A stretch of DNA of 64,000 nt from NCBI RefSeq assembly GCF_051020765.1, contig NC_134936.1, forward strand, positions 18,242,618 to 18,306,617, in the 5' to 3' direction. Positions 1 through 12,225 of this stretch are shown piece by piece. The DNA is from Lasioglossum baleicum (Eukaryota; Arthropoda; Insecta; Hymenoptera; Halictidae). The position numbers and the translations under genes were made by a program. The notes beneath the pieces are model-generated. The model did no database searches, had not been told where the DNA came from, and saw only the letters and a program-made list of their open reading frames with translations. How positions within the stretch are numbered: position 1 is the stretch's first letter; each line of letters starts with the position of its first letter.

Positions 1-125
1 AATGTCGCCCGGCGCGGCGAGGGAACTTCCGCGGAAAATAGTCGAGCGGCGTGTTCGCGGTAACTTCGATAAACGAGCTCGTTACAGGACAGCCTCGTAC
101 GAGAAATATTCTCTTTGGGAAAATC

Positions 126-127
<2 letters not shown>

Positions 128-166
<39 letters not shown>
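128..166. repeat. (AG)n microsatellite
   Basis: A nearly pure AG dinucleotide run. It produces the Arg/Glu runs seen in overlapping open frames. Confidence 0.95.
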
Positions 167-167
<1 letters not shown>

Positions 168-742
168 CTCGCCCCTGGATCGTTGCGAATCGTCGAATCT
201 TTAGCGATAACGAGCGTAGAGTTCCCTGGACGACGACAACGATAACTCGGCCCGGGTAATTGAATCAAAAACGTTTCTCGGAGCTTTTAATTCGCACGGG
301 AGCAAAGTCTCGAGACACAACCGAGAAAATTTTGCGCCAGCTATCTCGCGGGGTTTCGCGCAGTTCCCATGATGCTGGCGCGCGCACGGAACCCAGGAAT
401 TTTCGAGGGGGAAAAAACTGGTCAGCGTTAACTTGTCCTTTTCCGTTCGAGCTATTTATCAGCGGCGAAAGGCGAAGTTCGCTCCTGGAAATACGAGAAC
501 ATGCTGGATACGATTCCCGCGGGAGAGGGCTCCGTCCAGTCGCTCACCCGATACATCGAATCGGGTTTCGACTTGTTACCCGCCGGCATTTGATCTCTTC
601 GCCGTTTCCCGTACGCTCTTTTGTCTGCTACCAGAGATCCAGAGTACGACGGCCTCTCGTCCTGGATCGTCCTTACTTACAATAGACCGAAGACTATCCC
701 TCCAAGGATAAAGAACTGTCCCTCTACAGGGAAAATAATTAC

Positions 743-945
743 TAGACTGCGGATCTTTATGCAAAATAAAAATTGCTTGCACCAACTGCAAGCGACTGGA
801 GCCACGTAAACAGTTCTCTCTTACTTGAATAATTTTAACAAGCTGAGAAAAATAGATTAGCACTCTTAAATCATTGCAACCTTTCCACTGTTTTAAATTG
901 TACCCACTCAAATTTTTCTCATAAATGCATAAAATTCGCAGTCTA
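743..945. mobile_element. Short non-autonomous element, TAGACTGCGGAT family, copy 1
   Basis: The left end reads TAGACTGCGGATCTTTATGC. The right end is its imperfect inverse (TGCATAAAATTCGCAGTCTA). Length is about 203 bp and there is no coding capacity. The same ends recur at 6787, 11839, 12226 and 43420 in this window, which marks it as a dispersed miniature inverted-repeat element. The superfamily is unknown; the TA at each edge suggests a Tc1/mariner-like TA target. Confidence 0.8.
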
Positions 946-2832
946 ATATTTACCAAGAGATCCAAACCTTGAACAAATTTCTCTCTGTCTTCCTCTACTT
1001 CGTGGGAAGAATTGTTTTCAAGCTTCTGCGAGCGTTTAGCTGAACGTTCTGTTTTTAATTTGTTCGAGGCAGGATCTTTCGTTAACATGTTTCCGAGCTA
1101 GCTGTCCGGTTTAGACAGGCTTGTCGGGGGTACACCATGGAATCGCTGCCAGTCTCTCGTGAAACTTTAATCAACAGGAAAAACTTGGTGGCCCCCGCGA
1201 CTTAAACTTTGACTGGACAGACCAAATATTATCTCTCGGTGTAGACCGGAGAGGGAAAGCTTCGTTTTTCAACGAAAAAGAACCACGGAGAGACTTTGTT
1301 TAACCGTCAAATATACTTTCCCCGAGAAACCTTCAACGGATGACCGCGTAGAACCGTGGAAATAATTTACGAACAACTTGTAATACCACCGTGTCCCAAC
1401 CAAGTCCTCCGTCTTTTCCAAATATTACTTTAAAGCTTCGTATTCCGACGTTTTTCTAATGTTTTCTACCACTCTTTTCTACAGATGCATAAAATTTTCT
1501 GAAAAATTAAAGAACAACTTCGGAAGTCGAATCAGTTGAAAGCTCCGTTCCGAATCGACGGAAATCCGTAAGATCACTCGAAGATACTTAACGCGAACAG
1601 GTGTAAAGAATAAAGTTCCCGCTGCCCGGATCGAATCCATTGAATCGGTGTCGAGTTTCGACGGCCATTCTTGGCTGCTTTTCGGTGAAGCGTTCGAGCG
1701 CGCGTTAAGCTACGCCGCGCCGTCGAAGGGTTCTCGGCAACGGGTTTCGGGTAACGGAACGCTCGGCAAAAGCGCATCCCGTTTCCCGTTTCCCGTTTCC
1801 CGTAGACGTTTACCGCGGTGGCCAATACCGTTGGACGCGAACGCTTTCAGAGCTGCGCAGATTTCCGAGGTTCCTTTCGACCGCTTGATACTCTGCCACT
1901 TGACGTCCCTGGATTCGCCAAAGTCGAATTTAAAGGAGCACTCCGAGAGTCATTTTCGCGAACAATTTAGAATTTTTTTAGAACAGAGAGAGAGGAACGA
2001 AACACGGTAGAGTACCAAATATTTTTTACAGACATATCTACTATTATCTCGAGTGTATAATATCTTTTTTCTAAATCAGAAAAGCGCTTTAATCGCAGCA
2101 ATGGCGTCTCGAAGAATCGACGCGGTTCTTCGAGCGATCCGACGACGCAAATGGACATTTAATAATGCATCATCGGGCCGGGAATATTTAACGCGCGTAT
2201 CTGGTCGATTCATTGTTTTTTCAATTAACGAAAAGCTGGCGCAGCCGGCCCGATTGAAAATATGCCGTGGTCTCGTCGATGTTTCTCGCGAGTTTCCTTT
2301 TCGTTACCGAATATCGTTCCTCGATTTATGCTGTAGCGTATGCGCGACCGAATTGGCTGGAGCGTCGAAGAATCGCGTGGAGAGTTGGCACAATTGATTC
2401 GCCGCAATCGGTCATTACTCGACTCGTTAAATCTGCGATGGTTCTCGCGAGAAGTGCGAGAGAATTAAAGAATTATCATTATCATTAAGTAATTCGATGA
2501 TAAACGTACTCGGAACCGGTGTGCGCGAGATCTTACCGCGTTTTCACGTGTCACCGGAGCTCTCTAACAACCGGCCAAATGATCGTAATGCAAAGAGCCT
2601 CGGTGGAAAAGTTTCCTTCTCGCGTGAGCCGTGGATCGTTCCAATTATTTTCTTCCAGGGAAACGATCGTCGCGCGTCCGCATTCTAACGGCGTTAACCG
2701 CGATCGTTTGTTCGTGCGAGCGGTTTTTACCCGTGCTACCAAGCCACGGTTTTAATGATCCGACCCCGATAATTAAGCACGCTTACCTCCTGTCCACGCG
2801 AGATTTAATCAACGTCGCACGTGCCTGGAGAC

Positions 2833-2851
2833 ACCGCGCCGCGCCGCGCCG
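2833..2851. repeat. CGCCG pentanucleotide array
   Basis: About four units of a GC-only pentamer. It is one of several such arrays in the window. Confidence 0.85.
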
Positions 2852-3750
2852 GGACGGGGAAGGTGTTCACCGAGATTTCTGTATTTAGAACGCTTTTGTA
2901 CCAGGAACTCGATACGAACTCGAACAAGGCCTCGAATTCCTGCCTATTCCTGGCACACAGAACCTCTCAGACAATATTAGCTAAATAATGCATGAGCAAA
3001 GTCACGCGTGAGCTCACGGAACTCCTCAGGATTTTCTTTGTGCTCTCGAAAAGGAGAAACGGTGGGTGGCGCTTTCGTCTCGAGCTTCGTTTCAATTACA
3101 AATTCTCAGCTGGTTCATTCATTCTCTCGATTGATTCTCATTGTACACGGCAAACGTGAAAATTTTCTTTCAATATTCGTTCTCAATTCCGCAAATGTTC
3201 AGAACGAAAATTTATTTTATCTTTCGAAAGCTTCGTCATAATTCGATCTTTACGCGCATGCAGAAAATGCTGTGGACACAAAAGTCCGGTAAAATTAAAA
3301 CTTTCACAAATCCGAGCGCGAATTTAATATTTTTCGTTTCGTAGCCGAAAACGTATGTTAAAGCAAAAAGCTCTTGGTCGTTTGGTTCGTTACCGCGCGT
3401 GGATATGCGCATAAAAAGCTGCAGTCCAGTTACAATAATTGAAATGAAAACCTTGTTCATCCTTGATACGGTTTCGTTTCATCGTCCGTATATTTTAGAT
3501 GCTGGTACTCGTTATAAACGCGTGTGCGATGCAGTCTAGTCATGATTAACGAACATCGTTCCGCGACCCGCATCACCCTAACACAAATTTTTCTGATTTT
3601 CTGAAATTCTACCTTTCATTTTAATTTATTTTCATTTCTAAAGACCCTCCAGCTCGCGTACACAATTTTTACGCGTTTAAAACTTCCTGGAGCTCGTGCA
3701 AATAAAACTGTGTTCCTTTCATATTATTCCGAGCAATTCAAATGAAACGG

Positions 3751-4010
3751 GGCCTAGCCAATCGAGGTGGTTAAAACTGCCCTTAAAGGTTTTTCAATAA
3801 CTATCGAAACATTACATTCCAAAGCTGACCAAGAAGAACTCCTCCGAGTAAAATTTCACAAAGCACAAAAAAGTTTTCAAAAAAAATCTAAAATAACTAA
3901 AATATGTAATATTTTTCAGAATTTTAGAACGCATCAGAGACCGGCAAAGGCACGGAAAAGCACAAAATCTAATTTACCCTGTAATTTACCGTCTTTCTTG
4001 GTCACAGTCG
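3751..4010 (+). mobile_element. Broken copy of the GGCCTAGC foldback element
   Basis: It starts GGCCTAGCC and matches the inverse of the complete element at 35024-35419 over the end (AAAGGTTTTTCAATAACTAT, then AAAGCTGACCAAGAAGAAC) and over internal sequence near 3915-3985 (AATTTTTCAGAA... and CTAATTTACCCTGT). The far inverted end is missing or shortened to a trace (TCTTGGTCA), so the copy is truncated or internally deleted. The long open frame at 3767-4294 runs through it and is not a gene. Confidence 0.75.
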
Positions 4011-4955
4011 GCTATGTTAGCGCACCACAACTTTTAATGAAACAGCTACGCGCGAAAAAGAATATAAGAAAACTAATGATCGAGATAAAATTGAAAGGAG
4101 ATTGCAAAATGGTATTTGAACGTGTTAGATTGGTATTCCGCGGGCTGCCAGAGGTTTGCAATCGTCGGATAAATTCGATTAGCCTTCGGCGAAGGTGCTC
4201 GCGGTCGTTTTCGCTTTTCCGCATCGTTGGCTCTCGTTGGTCCGTCGCGTCGGGGGGAGGAGCACATTGCGCCGGAAGGGCATTATTCTCTTAACGAGGT
4301 AAGACGTATCTCGCGAGTACCTCGTCCCTTTCTGCTGTCTCATTCGTTTCGCATCGGCGAGAAAGCGAGAAAGCGAAAGCCAAAAGGGAAAGGGAAAGAG
4401 AAGTAAGCTCTTTGAGACCTTCCACCGCGAACGCGCCCCCGGCGAAACGGATTTTCTAACGACGCCGCGATGAGCCACGCCAAAAAGTCACCGTCTTTCT
4501 CGAAAGCGGCAGAAAAAAAGAAAGTAGAAAGTAGAAAAGAGACGTTCAAAGGAGACGGTGACGAGGCCTTTGCGCGAACCCCGGCCTGCAACTTACCCTC
4601 TCTTCCATTCTCTATCTTTCTCGGATTCTTTTCTTTTTTTCTCTCGTTCTCTCCATCTTTCTTTCTTCCCTCTATTTCTCGGAGGTTCGGATTGTCAAAG
4701 AATCTCATTCTCTTAAGCTGACTTACCACCACCATTTATCATAGTCGACGGTTGTTCCGGAAACGAGCGTAATTTCCCACGCGAGAACGAGAAACGGTCT
4801 GGGAGCTTAAAGCAGCCCCCGGTCGGCCTTCGAACATTATTTCTTGCAATCCGCAATCTTAAGTATTCAAACACTTTTCGCGATCGGGAAAGCTTTGTTT
4901 CCGATTGTATATTCTTTCAACCTAGTCACAATCGGCGCGCGCCGTACACGCATCG

Positions 4956-5084
4956 TATACAGGGGTGGTTCCCGAGACCATTTCAAGCGACATTTTTGCT
5001 AAGTAAAATGTCGCTTGAAATGGTCTCGGGAAGCACCAACCACCCCCTTTCGGGAAGTTGACGAATCATGGGACACCCTGTATA
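4956..5084. mobile_element. Hairpin-forming miniature element with TATACAGG ends
   Basis: The outer ends are TATACAGG and CCTGTATA. The core is a perfect 26-bp inverted repeat (4971-4996 against 5005-5030) around an 8-base loop. Outside the core the GGGGTGGTT / AACCACCCC arms pair again. The length is about 129 bp. It ends about 200 bp upstream of the start codon of the 5282 gene. It resembles the ACAGGGTGTCCC-ended elements common in insects; I infer a mobile origin because only one copy is in the window. Confidence 0.75.
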
Positions 5085-5281
5085 ACGCGCTCGTCGATAA
5101 ATGGCACAGGGGATGAGGGTTATGGGAGAACATAAAGTCAGCGTGGTTACGGTACAGTTACAGAGGTATATGTATATCAGGGAACATTGAACCGGTACCG
5201 AAGGTGTGCACGATATCCCCGGGCCGGAAATGCGGTTGCCATGAATGTTCAATGACTGATAATCATCCTTGACCGCAGGAT

Positions 5282-5554
5282 ATGGACATGCTGCAACTGT
5301 TCGCATCGCCAGCGGGTCGAGCACTGCTCACCAGTGACAATCGGCCGAAAGGATCGACGTCGACCTCCTCCTTGTCTCGAGAGTCCTCTTCGAGACTGAA
5401 GAGCGGCAGAAGACCATCGGGCACTGGTACAGTCAGTGCGCCGACCTCGCCGCCGAGGCAACGAAAATCCAGCGCCGAACTGTACAAAGAGGCTGTCGAG
5501 ATACTCGGTCTCACCTGTTCGTTGACCGATAGCTGTCGATGCATCGACTGCCAG
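5282..5554 (+). CDS. Small conserved-looking protein, coding exon 1 (unrecognised family)
   Basis: This exon encodes residues 1-91 of a predicted 129-residue protein. The N-terminal 16 residues (MDMLQLFASPAGRALL) are hydrophobic but not a clean signal peptide. A Ser/Arg/Thr/Pro-rich, probably disordered part follows (about 22-62), then an ordered-looking segment (about 63-91, AELYKEAVEILGLTCSLTDS onward) ending in CRCIDCQ. The donor at 5555 is GTGAGT, after a complete codon. The ATG at 5282 lies just 3' of a possible acceptor (CCGCAG ending at 5278), with an in-frame TGA at 5270, so a 5' untranslated exon upstream is likely, or the true N-terminus is longer. Without splicing the frame runs on to 5671 with unrelated residues. 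I do not recognise the family and assign no function. The Cys-rich junction looks like constrained coding sequence. Confidence 0.75.
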
Positions 5555-7061
5555 GTGAGTTTACTCGGACGCTACCGCGGATTTCGCTCTGCGACACGGT
5601 GCTCCGTCCTCGGGATCTCCGTGATCCCGAATACGTGTAAAACGGAAGGAGTTTACGATATAAGTGTATAACCCCACGTATCGTACGATTATAAGCGTAA
5701 AAGTGAAATTATTCTACGTGGTCCTAATTCGATCACCAGGGACTGTATTACATCGAAGGTAGAAATTACACAAGGACCATGAGCCCTCTTTAAACCGGAG
5801 AAGCACATTGTCAAAGTTCTCGACAGTGTCGCTAATTAACTGCGAACAATCCAGCGACTTTAGCGAAGCGCATCGTAAGAGGTTTTCACGCTGCGATTCG
5901 CGCACAAGTCAAGGAACGGGTTAAGAAATTTTTATCCGTCGGAGCCGGGACGCCAATTCCCCCGGAATGGAAGAACCTCCTTCATCCCTCGGAAACGATT
6001 CCAAATCCCAGCAGAATGAGCTCCTCCTTTCCAATTACAAGGATCGAGGAAAAAAAGGAGAATCGAACGTCCCTGGTCCTGTGAATCCCCTCCGCAGCCG
6101 GGAAACGCGAACGTATAATTGCATCCACTTTGCGGGACCGCTGTAACACGTCGCGCGCAATTACAACGAGCGCGCGCGAATCAGTATATGTAGTAATCTC
6201 CGGAACGAACCGTTATAGTTGTGTCTCTGTTTAAGAGGCAATCGACTGACCACTGCTCCGGTTATAACCGCGAACGATCGATCGATCGATCACACACTCT
6301 CCCTCTCTCTCTCTTTCTTTCTTTCTTTCTATCTGTATTTTTTGTTCTATTTTTTGTCCGTCGCTTGTCGCGCGTAAATATTCGAGCGAGTGCTGGTTTT
6401 ATCGAGGACGCATGGTCCGCCGCGGTACTTCCATTTTTGGAACGGTAATGGAACAGAATGAAACACCCCGGGGATGGAAACCCGGTGTCCGAATTTAATT
6501 AAAAATTTTATCGCATTGTCGGCGATCTTTGTAATTGCCGCCACGTGGCCACTCGGCTTTGCGTGCGCTGCCGCCTAGACCGGGAATTCGGGCTCCTAAT
6601 GAAACGATCTAGCCGTTTCGGTGGCACATCGAGGCTACAGATTCGCGGCAAACATGAATATAGAATATACAATTTGTTCCGTAGCTTCGCTTCCTATTAT
6701 TATAGTTCCCAAGTATAACGTTCCAATGTCCAGCTTTGACGTGCAACCATAAAATGAATCGTACCGTGTGCATCATTACTTACGAGTAGACTGCGAATCT
6801 TTATGCATTTATAGAAAAATTGAGAAGATGAAATTCGAAAATTGTTGAAAAATTTTTTAAATTCAACATGTCCATATATGATAAAGGCAAAAATAACGTT
6901 TAGTTTAGTTTCTATTTCTTGCAATCGATGCAGACAAGTTTTATTCGGCATAAAGATCCGCAGTTCTAATTATGAGATATTAGACTGCATCTTGTTCGAG
7001 GTGTTACAAATAAGACATTCAAGTTTCGAATCATGTATACCGACGTCTCCTCTCTTTCCAG
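5555..7061 (+). other. Intron of the 5282-7178 gene
   Basis: A phase-0 intron of about 1.5 kb, with donor GTGAGT and acceptor TCTCTTTCCAG. It contains a CT-rich stretch near 6300-6330 and one TAGACTGCGGAT-type element (6787-6968) that ends 93 bp before the acceptor. Nothing else recognisable is seen. Confidence 0.75.
6787..6968. mobile_element. TAGACTGCGGAT-family element, copy 2 (intronic)
   Basis: Left end TAGACTGCGAATCTTTATGC, right end GGCATAAAGATCCGCAGTTC followed by TA. About 182 bp. It shares the internal motif TTGCAAT-GATGC with the copy at 11839. It lies inside the intron of the 5282 gene, close to the acceptor. Confidence 0.8.
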
Positions 7062-7178
7062 AGCAACTACTTCGACTGCGACGACGACTGTGGGGACGCG
7101 AGAACGGAATTGGCTGCGGGCACTCCTATTCTACTGGACCACGCTTTGTCGCATCCGCTGACATGTTCCATACAGTAG
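7062..7178 (+). CDS. Small conserved-looking protein, final coding exon
   Basis: This exon encodes residues 92-129 and the TAG stop at 7176-7178. It begins in phase 0 right after TTTCCAG and reads SNYFDCDDDCGDARTELAAG, then a short hydrophobic tail ending TCSIQ. Joined to exon 1 it gives a continuous Cys-rich block, CRCIDCQ-SNYFDCDDDC, with cysteines spaced as in a metal-binding or disulfide-bonded motif; that role is inference. The clean join of two independent open stretches at consensus splice sites in matching phase is the main evidence for the gene. Downstream lies an AG-rich stretch (7287-7314) that is probably 3' UTR. No clear polyadenylation signal was found. Confidence 0.75.
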   Translation, partial: SNYFDCDDDCGDARTELAAGTPILLDHALSHPLTCSIQ

Positions 7179-7283
7179 CAGCCGACCGTCGCGTAAACAT
7201 TTCGAAATCGGCCCACTGTTAGCCCGTTCCGCCGCATCCACGAGCCAGTAAGGGGAGGAGAAACCTTTCGAGACGAAGTGGAT

Positions 7284-7286
<3 letters not shown>

Positions 7287-7314
<28 letters not shown>
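7287..7314. repeat. (AG)n microsatellite
   Basis: A pure AG run about 110 bp past the stop codon of the small gene. Confidence 0.95.
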
Positions 7315-7319
<5 letters not shown>

Positions 7320-8259
7320 CGAAAAGGCGAAAGAGAAGTTGTTGTTCGACGCGTGGCGCTTCGATCTCGACGTTGAAACGCTTCAACGAGGATCCACGTT
7401 GAACAGTGTCGAAAAGTAAACCTAGTCCACAAAGAGAATCTCTACGATAAAAGAGAAACAGGAGCATCAGCGAGATCACATACACCTCGACGACGAAACG
7501 AACGTGAAACGCCGAAGACTTGCATGACGGTCTTGATTCATGCTCCATCGACCACCCTCGAACTTCTTCTTGCGGTCTTGATTAGATTGATTGCGTTTCT
7601 CGACAAATATAAGCTCGACCCATGTGTTCAGTTCGACACACGCTGCCGGCACCGCGGAAGCTTCAACATTTTTACCCGATCAACCAATCAATGAGGCAAA
7701 TTCAATCATTATATTAACCGAGATCTATACGTCCCGGTGACACGTCTTCTCGCCTTTTCCACTGTTCTAGAAACTCTGTCGATCGGTTCACACTCGTCAG
7801 GCTATATTGATAAAGTTGAAACAGTGTTATTCTCGACGCGTTTCTCTGTCTCGGAAATGAAATTTTTCGAATTGGTACGTATACAATAATATATGGCTTC
7901 TCGGAGGAAGAAGAACTTTCCGCCGGCAGTGTACGCGTAACAAAGTATTTTCTAGAGAGCAGAGACCTCTGTATAAATTCTGTAAAGTATTCTGCGCCTG
8001 TGTTGCGTCGACTTTCGACGCACGGTATATCGTATATGTTCGAAAAAGTTTTCTACCTGGATTTTTCGTTCGGTTGCCGTGCATTTTCCGACCATTTCTC
8101 GCATGAAACAGTACAATGAATGATTTGCTGTCGACCAGTGTAATCAACGGACAATATCAGCGGTATAAGTGACACTCAATCGTTCGATGTAATTATATTC
8201 TACTTGTTCGTACGACGCTGAAACACAATGGCGTACACTTGATCTTTTAAGGATAGATC

Positions 8260-8275
8260 GCCGCGCCGCGCCGCG
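8260..8275. repeat. CGCCG pentanucleotide array
   Basis: Three units of the same GC-only pentamer as at 2833 and 24561. Confidence 0.8.
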
Positions 8276-9528
8276 AAATCCGCCAACGAATTCAGGAGAG
8301 ACCGATTCTCTCATGTTTCTACTTCTACACGGTCATCGATAACGCGCTCTAAAAGATTATAATTACATCGTTCGCGAACGCGCGAGACCAGGAAAATAGA
8401 ATCTCGCCTGGCTCAAGGTATAGAGGACGAATTTGACACACACGCACGCTAAAACGATGACACGCGCCAAATTACGGATTACAATTAGCGGTAACGATTG
8501 TTTGCTAGGTGACAGTTGAATGGTTTTGTCGAAACGCGACGATTCTATACTATATATGGTATTATATATACATACCTACACGTGGTTACGTACACGGGAT
8601 ATTTATTACGAGTCGTTTTATTATCAATTCTGTACTATGGTTACCATTATTATCGCTGGACTGCGGGCTTTTGTGCAAATCATTTTCCAAGTCGATCACA
8701 AGAAACAGATCGCGCGATCTATTCTAGATGTACAAATTAATTCGTAGCCCCTTCTTCGGAAAGAGATCTCCATCGCTTTTGTCCAGGCTCACGAGTAATC
8801 CAATTCGCCAGGAATTAATTTGCACACCTAGCGCTTCTTCTTTCGGTAACACTGTCCACCAGCCAAAAAACGTTCCGATTTTCCCCGTAGGCGCACAGTT
8901 TTTCAGAAATTTCAACTTGAAAAAAAAAACATATTTTTCAACTTTAAACAAATATCGTGATGATATTACAAAAGATATCGAATTGTTCTATACGACAAAA
9001 GATTCCGTAGACTTTCCCGAACAGAGTGATATCCAATATTAATACATTACGAATGTTTAAACAATCATTAAAGATGGAGAGACACCACCTTTTCTCGCAT
9101 CAATTTTTGAGGATACTTTTCAGTTTATCCTAGAGCCGACTTTTATCTCGGACCAGAAAGCAAAGTGGCGCTCACCGCTAGCGCGGTCGTTCGACGAGAT
9201 ACCAAAAGAATGATGGGCAGATTCGGAATCAGCGCGAAAAAACAATAAAAATCGCATAGTGAAAATCGGAACGTCGAAAAGAAGTTGAAATTTGTTGGAC
9301 AGTGTAATTCGAATAAGTCGAAAATAACGTAACGGTATAATATTGTTCAGATGTATTCGCGTTTCTTCCATTTTTGCCATAAAATCCGCAGTCTGTTTAC
9401 CCTTACTCGATTAAGTATCTAGTAAGGTGTGTTGTCGAACGATTAGGGCTCGCGAGGAACGACAAAACGGAAATGAATAGGCGAACTGCACGGAGAGAGA
9501 TAGAAATCTATAACGAGAGGAGTGTAAT

Positions 9529-9591
9529 GTTATATAAATATATTATATTTATAATATTTATTATATAATATTAATAATATTTATATTATAT

Positions 9592-9663
<72 letters not shown>
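9529..9663. repeat. AT-rich tract running into (TA)n and (AG)n
   Basis: An almost pure A/T stretch of TATTATA-type words (9529-9596) leads into a TA run (about 9597-9622) and then an AG run (9623-9663). It is a compound microsatellite. Confidence 0.95.
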
Positions 9664-9665
<2 letters not shown>

Positions 9666-11026
9666 CTGTACGTCGATATGTTGAGTATATGTGTGCGATT
9701 GAGTTTTGTAAAACCAACCTTGCGTTAAGTGTTCTGGGTTCAGTTAATAACGCGTTGACTGCCGCATCGATTCTCCTGACGGAGGACATCGTTAATTTTA
9801 ACGAGGTCAGGAAGTTACCTTTTCGAACTTCGCGGCTCGGTTAACAGGATTAAGCGTTCTTTGGTGCTGTGCGCCATTCGAGCATTGTGTTGCCTTTGAA
9901 AAAGCTCGACAAAGTCGCAACACTTCCTCCGTGTCGATCTTTATACCGTTTCTTTCACAGCTGTTGCAAAACATCGTGTCGCGTAGTTAGCATGTTAACT
10001 TTGTTATACAATTAACTCGACAGAACTAACCTAACGGAACACTCTGAAAAATCTGATTTCTGTCTCGTGATAATGTTACGAGGTTGAAACTATTTTTAAC
10101 TATTAACGTAAAGCCATTCAGTTTTAACGGAAAAAGTCGCTCATGACGACTTTCCACGGATTCGCTCGAGCAAAAATTACTTCCGTTCTTCGCAGCCTTT
10201 CCCCGGACATGAAATAATCCTCGACTTTAACCAAGTGCTAAATCCAATTAAGAGAACATTAATCGATTGCTCAAATACTCCGTGTTGCGCCCGCTTTCGC
10301 GCAGCGTTCCTCTTTTGAGACTGTCAGAGTGATCGAAGAAATGGAAAAGATAATTTCATTTGATCCTCCATCTGTCTTTAATTACTTGTAATACAATCTA
10401 CAGTGTTTCATGGAGGAAGCACATTGAAAACCGATTGCTCATAGTTCTCTCGATTTCCCCTCCATCATCCTCCAAGGGCGTGGTCAAAACGACGATGGGA
10501 TAAGCGATCTTGAACAAAATGAATCCTAGTTGAACTGTAGTTGAACTGGAAGGATTTTTCGAGAGTTCTCTTCGATTAGATATACCTGGAATATACCTGT
10601 GCCAATCGTAGAGATATTATACGAGTGCGACAGTCAACGCCGGTGAACATAAATGATAACTATGTATAAACGACGACGTAACGATAAACGAAGCTAGGCC
10701 TGAGTTACATAGGATCGTGGGTGGATTGAAACGCGCGACGGAAGCGAGAACGAACGAGCGAAAGGGCCGAGAGAGAAAGTGGAATGATGAAACGTGTCTG
10801 TGGATGACTATGGGGGTGTAGCGTTATGGTGTTGATCCGTGTTAAAAGAGGGAGGAGACTCGCGTTCATGGATGCAAGTGCCAAACTAAAGTTTAACCGT
10901 GCGAGGCTCGTAAAGCTTAGTTGATTAACGAATCGCAGACAAGCTACAGACCAAAGATGCAATCTAATCGATACGCATACATAACATTTTTGGGAAGAAA
11001 GACAACAAACGCTTGTAGACGCATCT

Positions 11027-11234
11027 TTAACGCTAGGTTTACGAGACCCGTCAAAATGACGGGTTCTAAAAGATGCTTCCCCGAGGAATTATTTACCAAA
11101 TTGATTTCTCTCTCGGTATGTATTATAATTATTAGAAAAATGGCCAAAAATTTGGATAAACACATTCTTGTTACGTTTAATAAAATAGCTACTGTGAAAC
11201 AGTTATTCCTGGAGCTCCGTAAACCTAGTGTTAA
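11027..11234. mobile_element. TTAA-flanked miniature element, sub-type A, copy 1
   Basis: Bounded by TTAA on both sides with inverted ends TTAACGCTAGGTTTACG and CGTAAACCTAGTGTTAA. A sub-terminal palindrome, ACCCGTCAAAATGACGGGT, follows the left end. It is 208 bp with no transposase. TTAA target sites with short inverted ends are typical of piggyBac-type elements; this is a non-autonomous derivative. A relative is at 28531. Confidence 0.85.
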
Positions 11235-11838
11235 TCATCTAGATTTGTTTTCCAGCGTAACGAATTGGAGATGGATATTTTTGTAAAATCCTCGAAATCC
11301 GATTTATCGCGAACGAAGCGCGATCAATGATCTTTGGTTCACGTGGATCTCGTCTGCGAGATCGTCTCCTTGGAATATCTAGATTACAATACCGATGGCG
11401 ATACGGCAGAGGATCCAGTTAGTTTTGTTAATCTTTTTAATCTTGTTACACGAACACGTTACTGTCTATCGTGACATACCTTGTTGCTAAGCTCGGCATG
11501 CGTCATCCAAGAATCGATCGAGATCCGTGTCGATCGATCCGGTGAATGGGACATTAACGTGCATCAGACGAATCCCCAGGCGTTCCGTTCCGATCGAGTT
11601 TTATACGTCTACGGGGCGACGAATCCAAAGCTTTTTTATCCTTCGATCGTGTTACGGTGTGTATGGTGTATACCGTATACAATGTATACATACGCGTGCA
11701 GGACAAAATCGATGCACACAAGCACGCGCACGAAAGAGAGCGCGAAGGACGCAATGCTCTTTGATTCTTACCGCTCGGTGCTGTCTGACATCTGACATCG
11801 TCTCGAGAATGTGCCAACTTGTACATATGTACCATCAA

Positions 11839-12011
11839 TAGACTCCGGATTTTAAAACAGTGAAAATATGAAAAGACTTTAAGAGTATTAATATACATTA
11901 TTTTCACCGCATTAAAAATATTAATCAAGAATAGAAATCTATATTTAGCTCCTGTGTGTGTCTTGCAATTGATGCGCAAACTTTTTATCTCGCATAAACA
12001 TCCGGAGTCTA
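11839..12011. mobile_element. TAGACTGCGGAT-family element, copy 3
   Basis: Ends are TAGACTCCGGATTTTAAAAC and ATAAACATCCGGAGTCTA, about 173 bp. It carries the internal motif TTGCAATTGATGC shared with copy 2. Confidence 0.8.
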
Positions 12012-12225
12012 TCGATCACAATTCTGTCGATTTCCCCATCGAACATTCTGTTTTCTCAACTCTGCGGCCTCTGAGCAATTAGTATCGTTCCTTGTAGAAA
12101 AGTCCCTAGCGATAAGGGTGGAAACTTCCCCTAAAGTTATTTCTCCTTATTGTAATTGGTAACACGATCGATGCACTGTGGATTCGATGAAACAGAATTG
12201 TAGATGAATTTAAGAATGTTATTAT

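Larger units (their letters stand above)
1..4955. other. Intergenic or upstream non-coding stretch with repeats
   Basis: I see no convincing gene here. The stretch holds an AG microsatellite, one TAGACTGCGGAT-type element, one CGCCG pentamer array and a broken foldback element, each listed separately. The open frames are short and either basic or low in complexity, and none shows a recognisable domain. Untranslated exons of the 5282 gene could lie here but cannot be picked out. Confidence 0.6.
7179..9528. other. 3' flank of the small gene and intergenic stretch
   Basis: It includes the probable 3' UTR with an AG array at 7287-7314, a short CGCCG pentamer array (8260-8275), and a lone right end of the TAGACTGCGGAT family near 9379-9397 (ATAAAATCCGCAGTCTG). 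No coding region is supported. Confidence 0.5.

Noticed and set aside
3767..4294. 175-codon open frame
   Set aside because: It runs through the broken foldback element at 3751-4010 and has no homology signal elsewhere in it.
5555..5671. Unspliced extension of the small gene's first exon
   Set aside because: The GTGAGT donor and the in-phase Cys-rich continuation at 7062 explain the gene better; the extension has no cysteine pattern.
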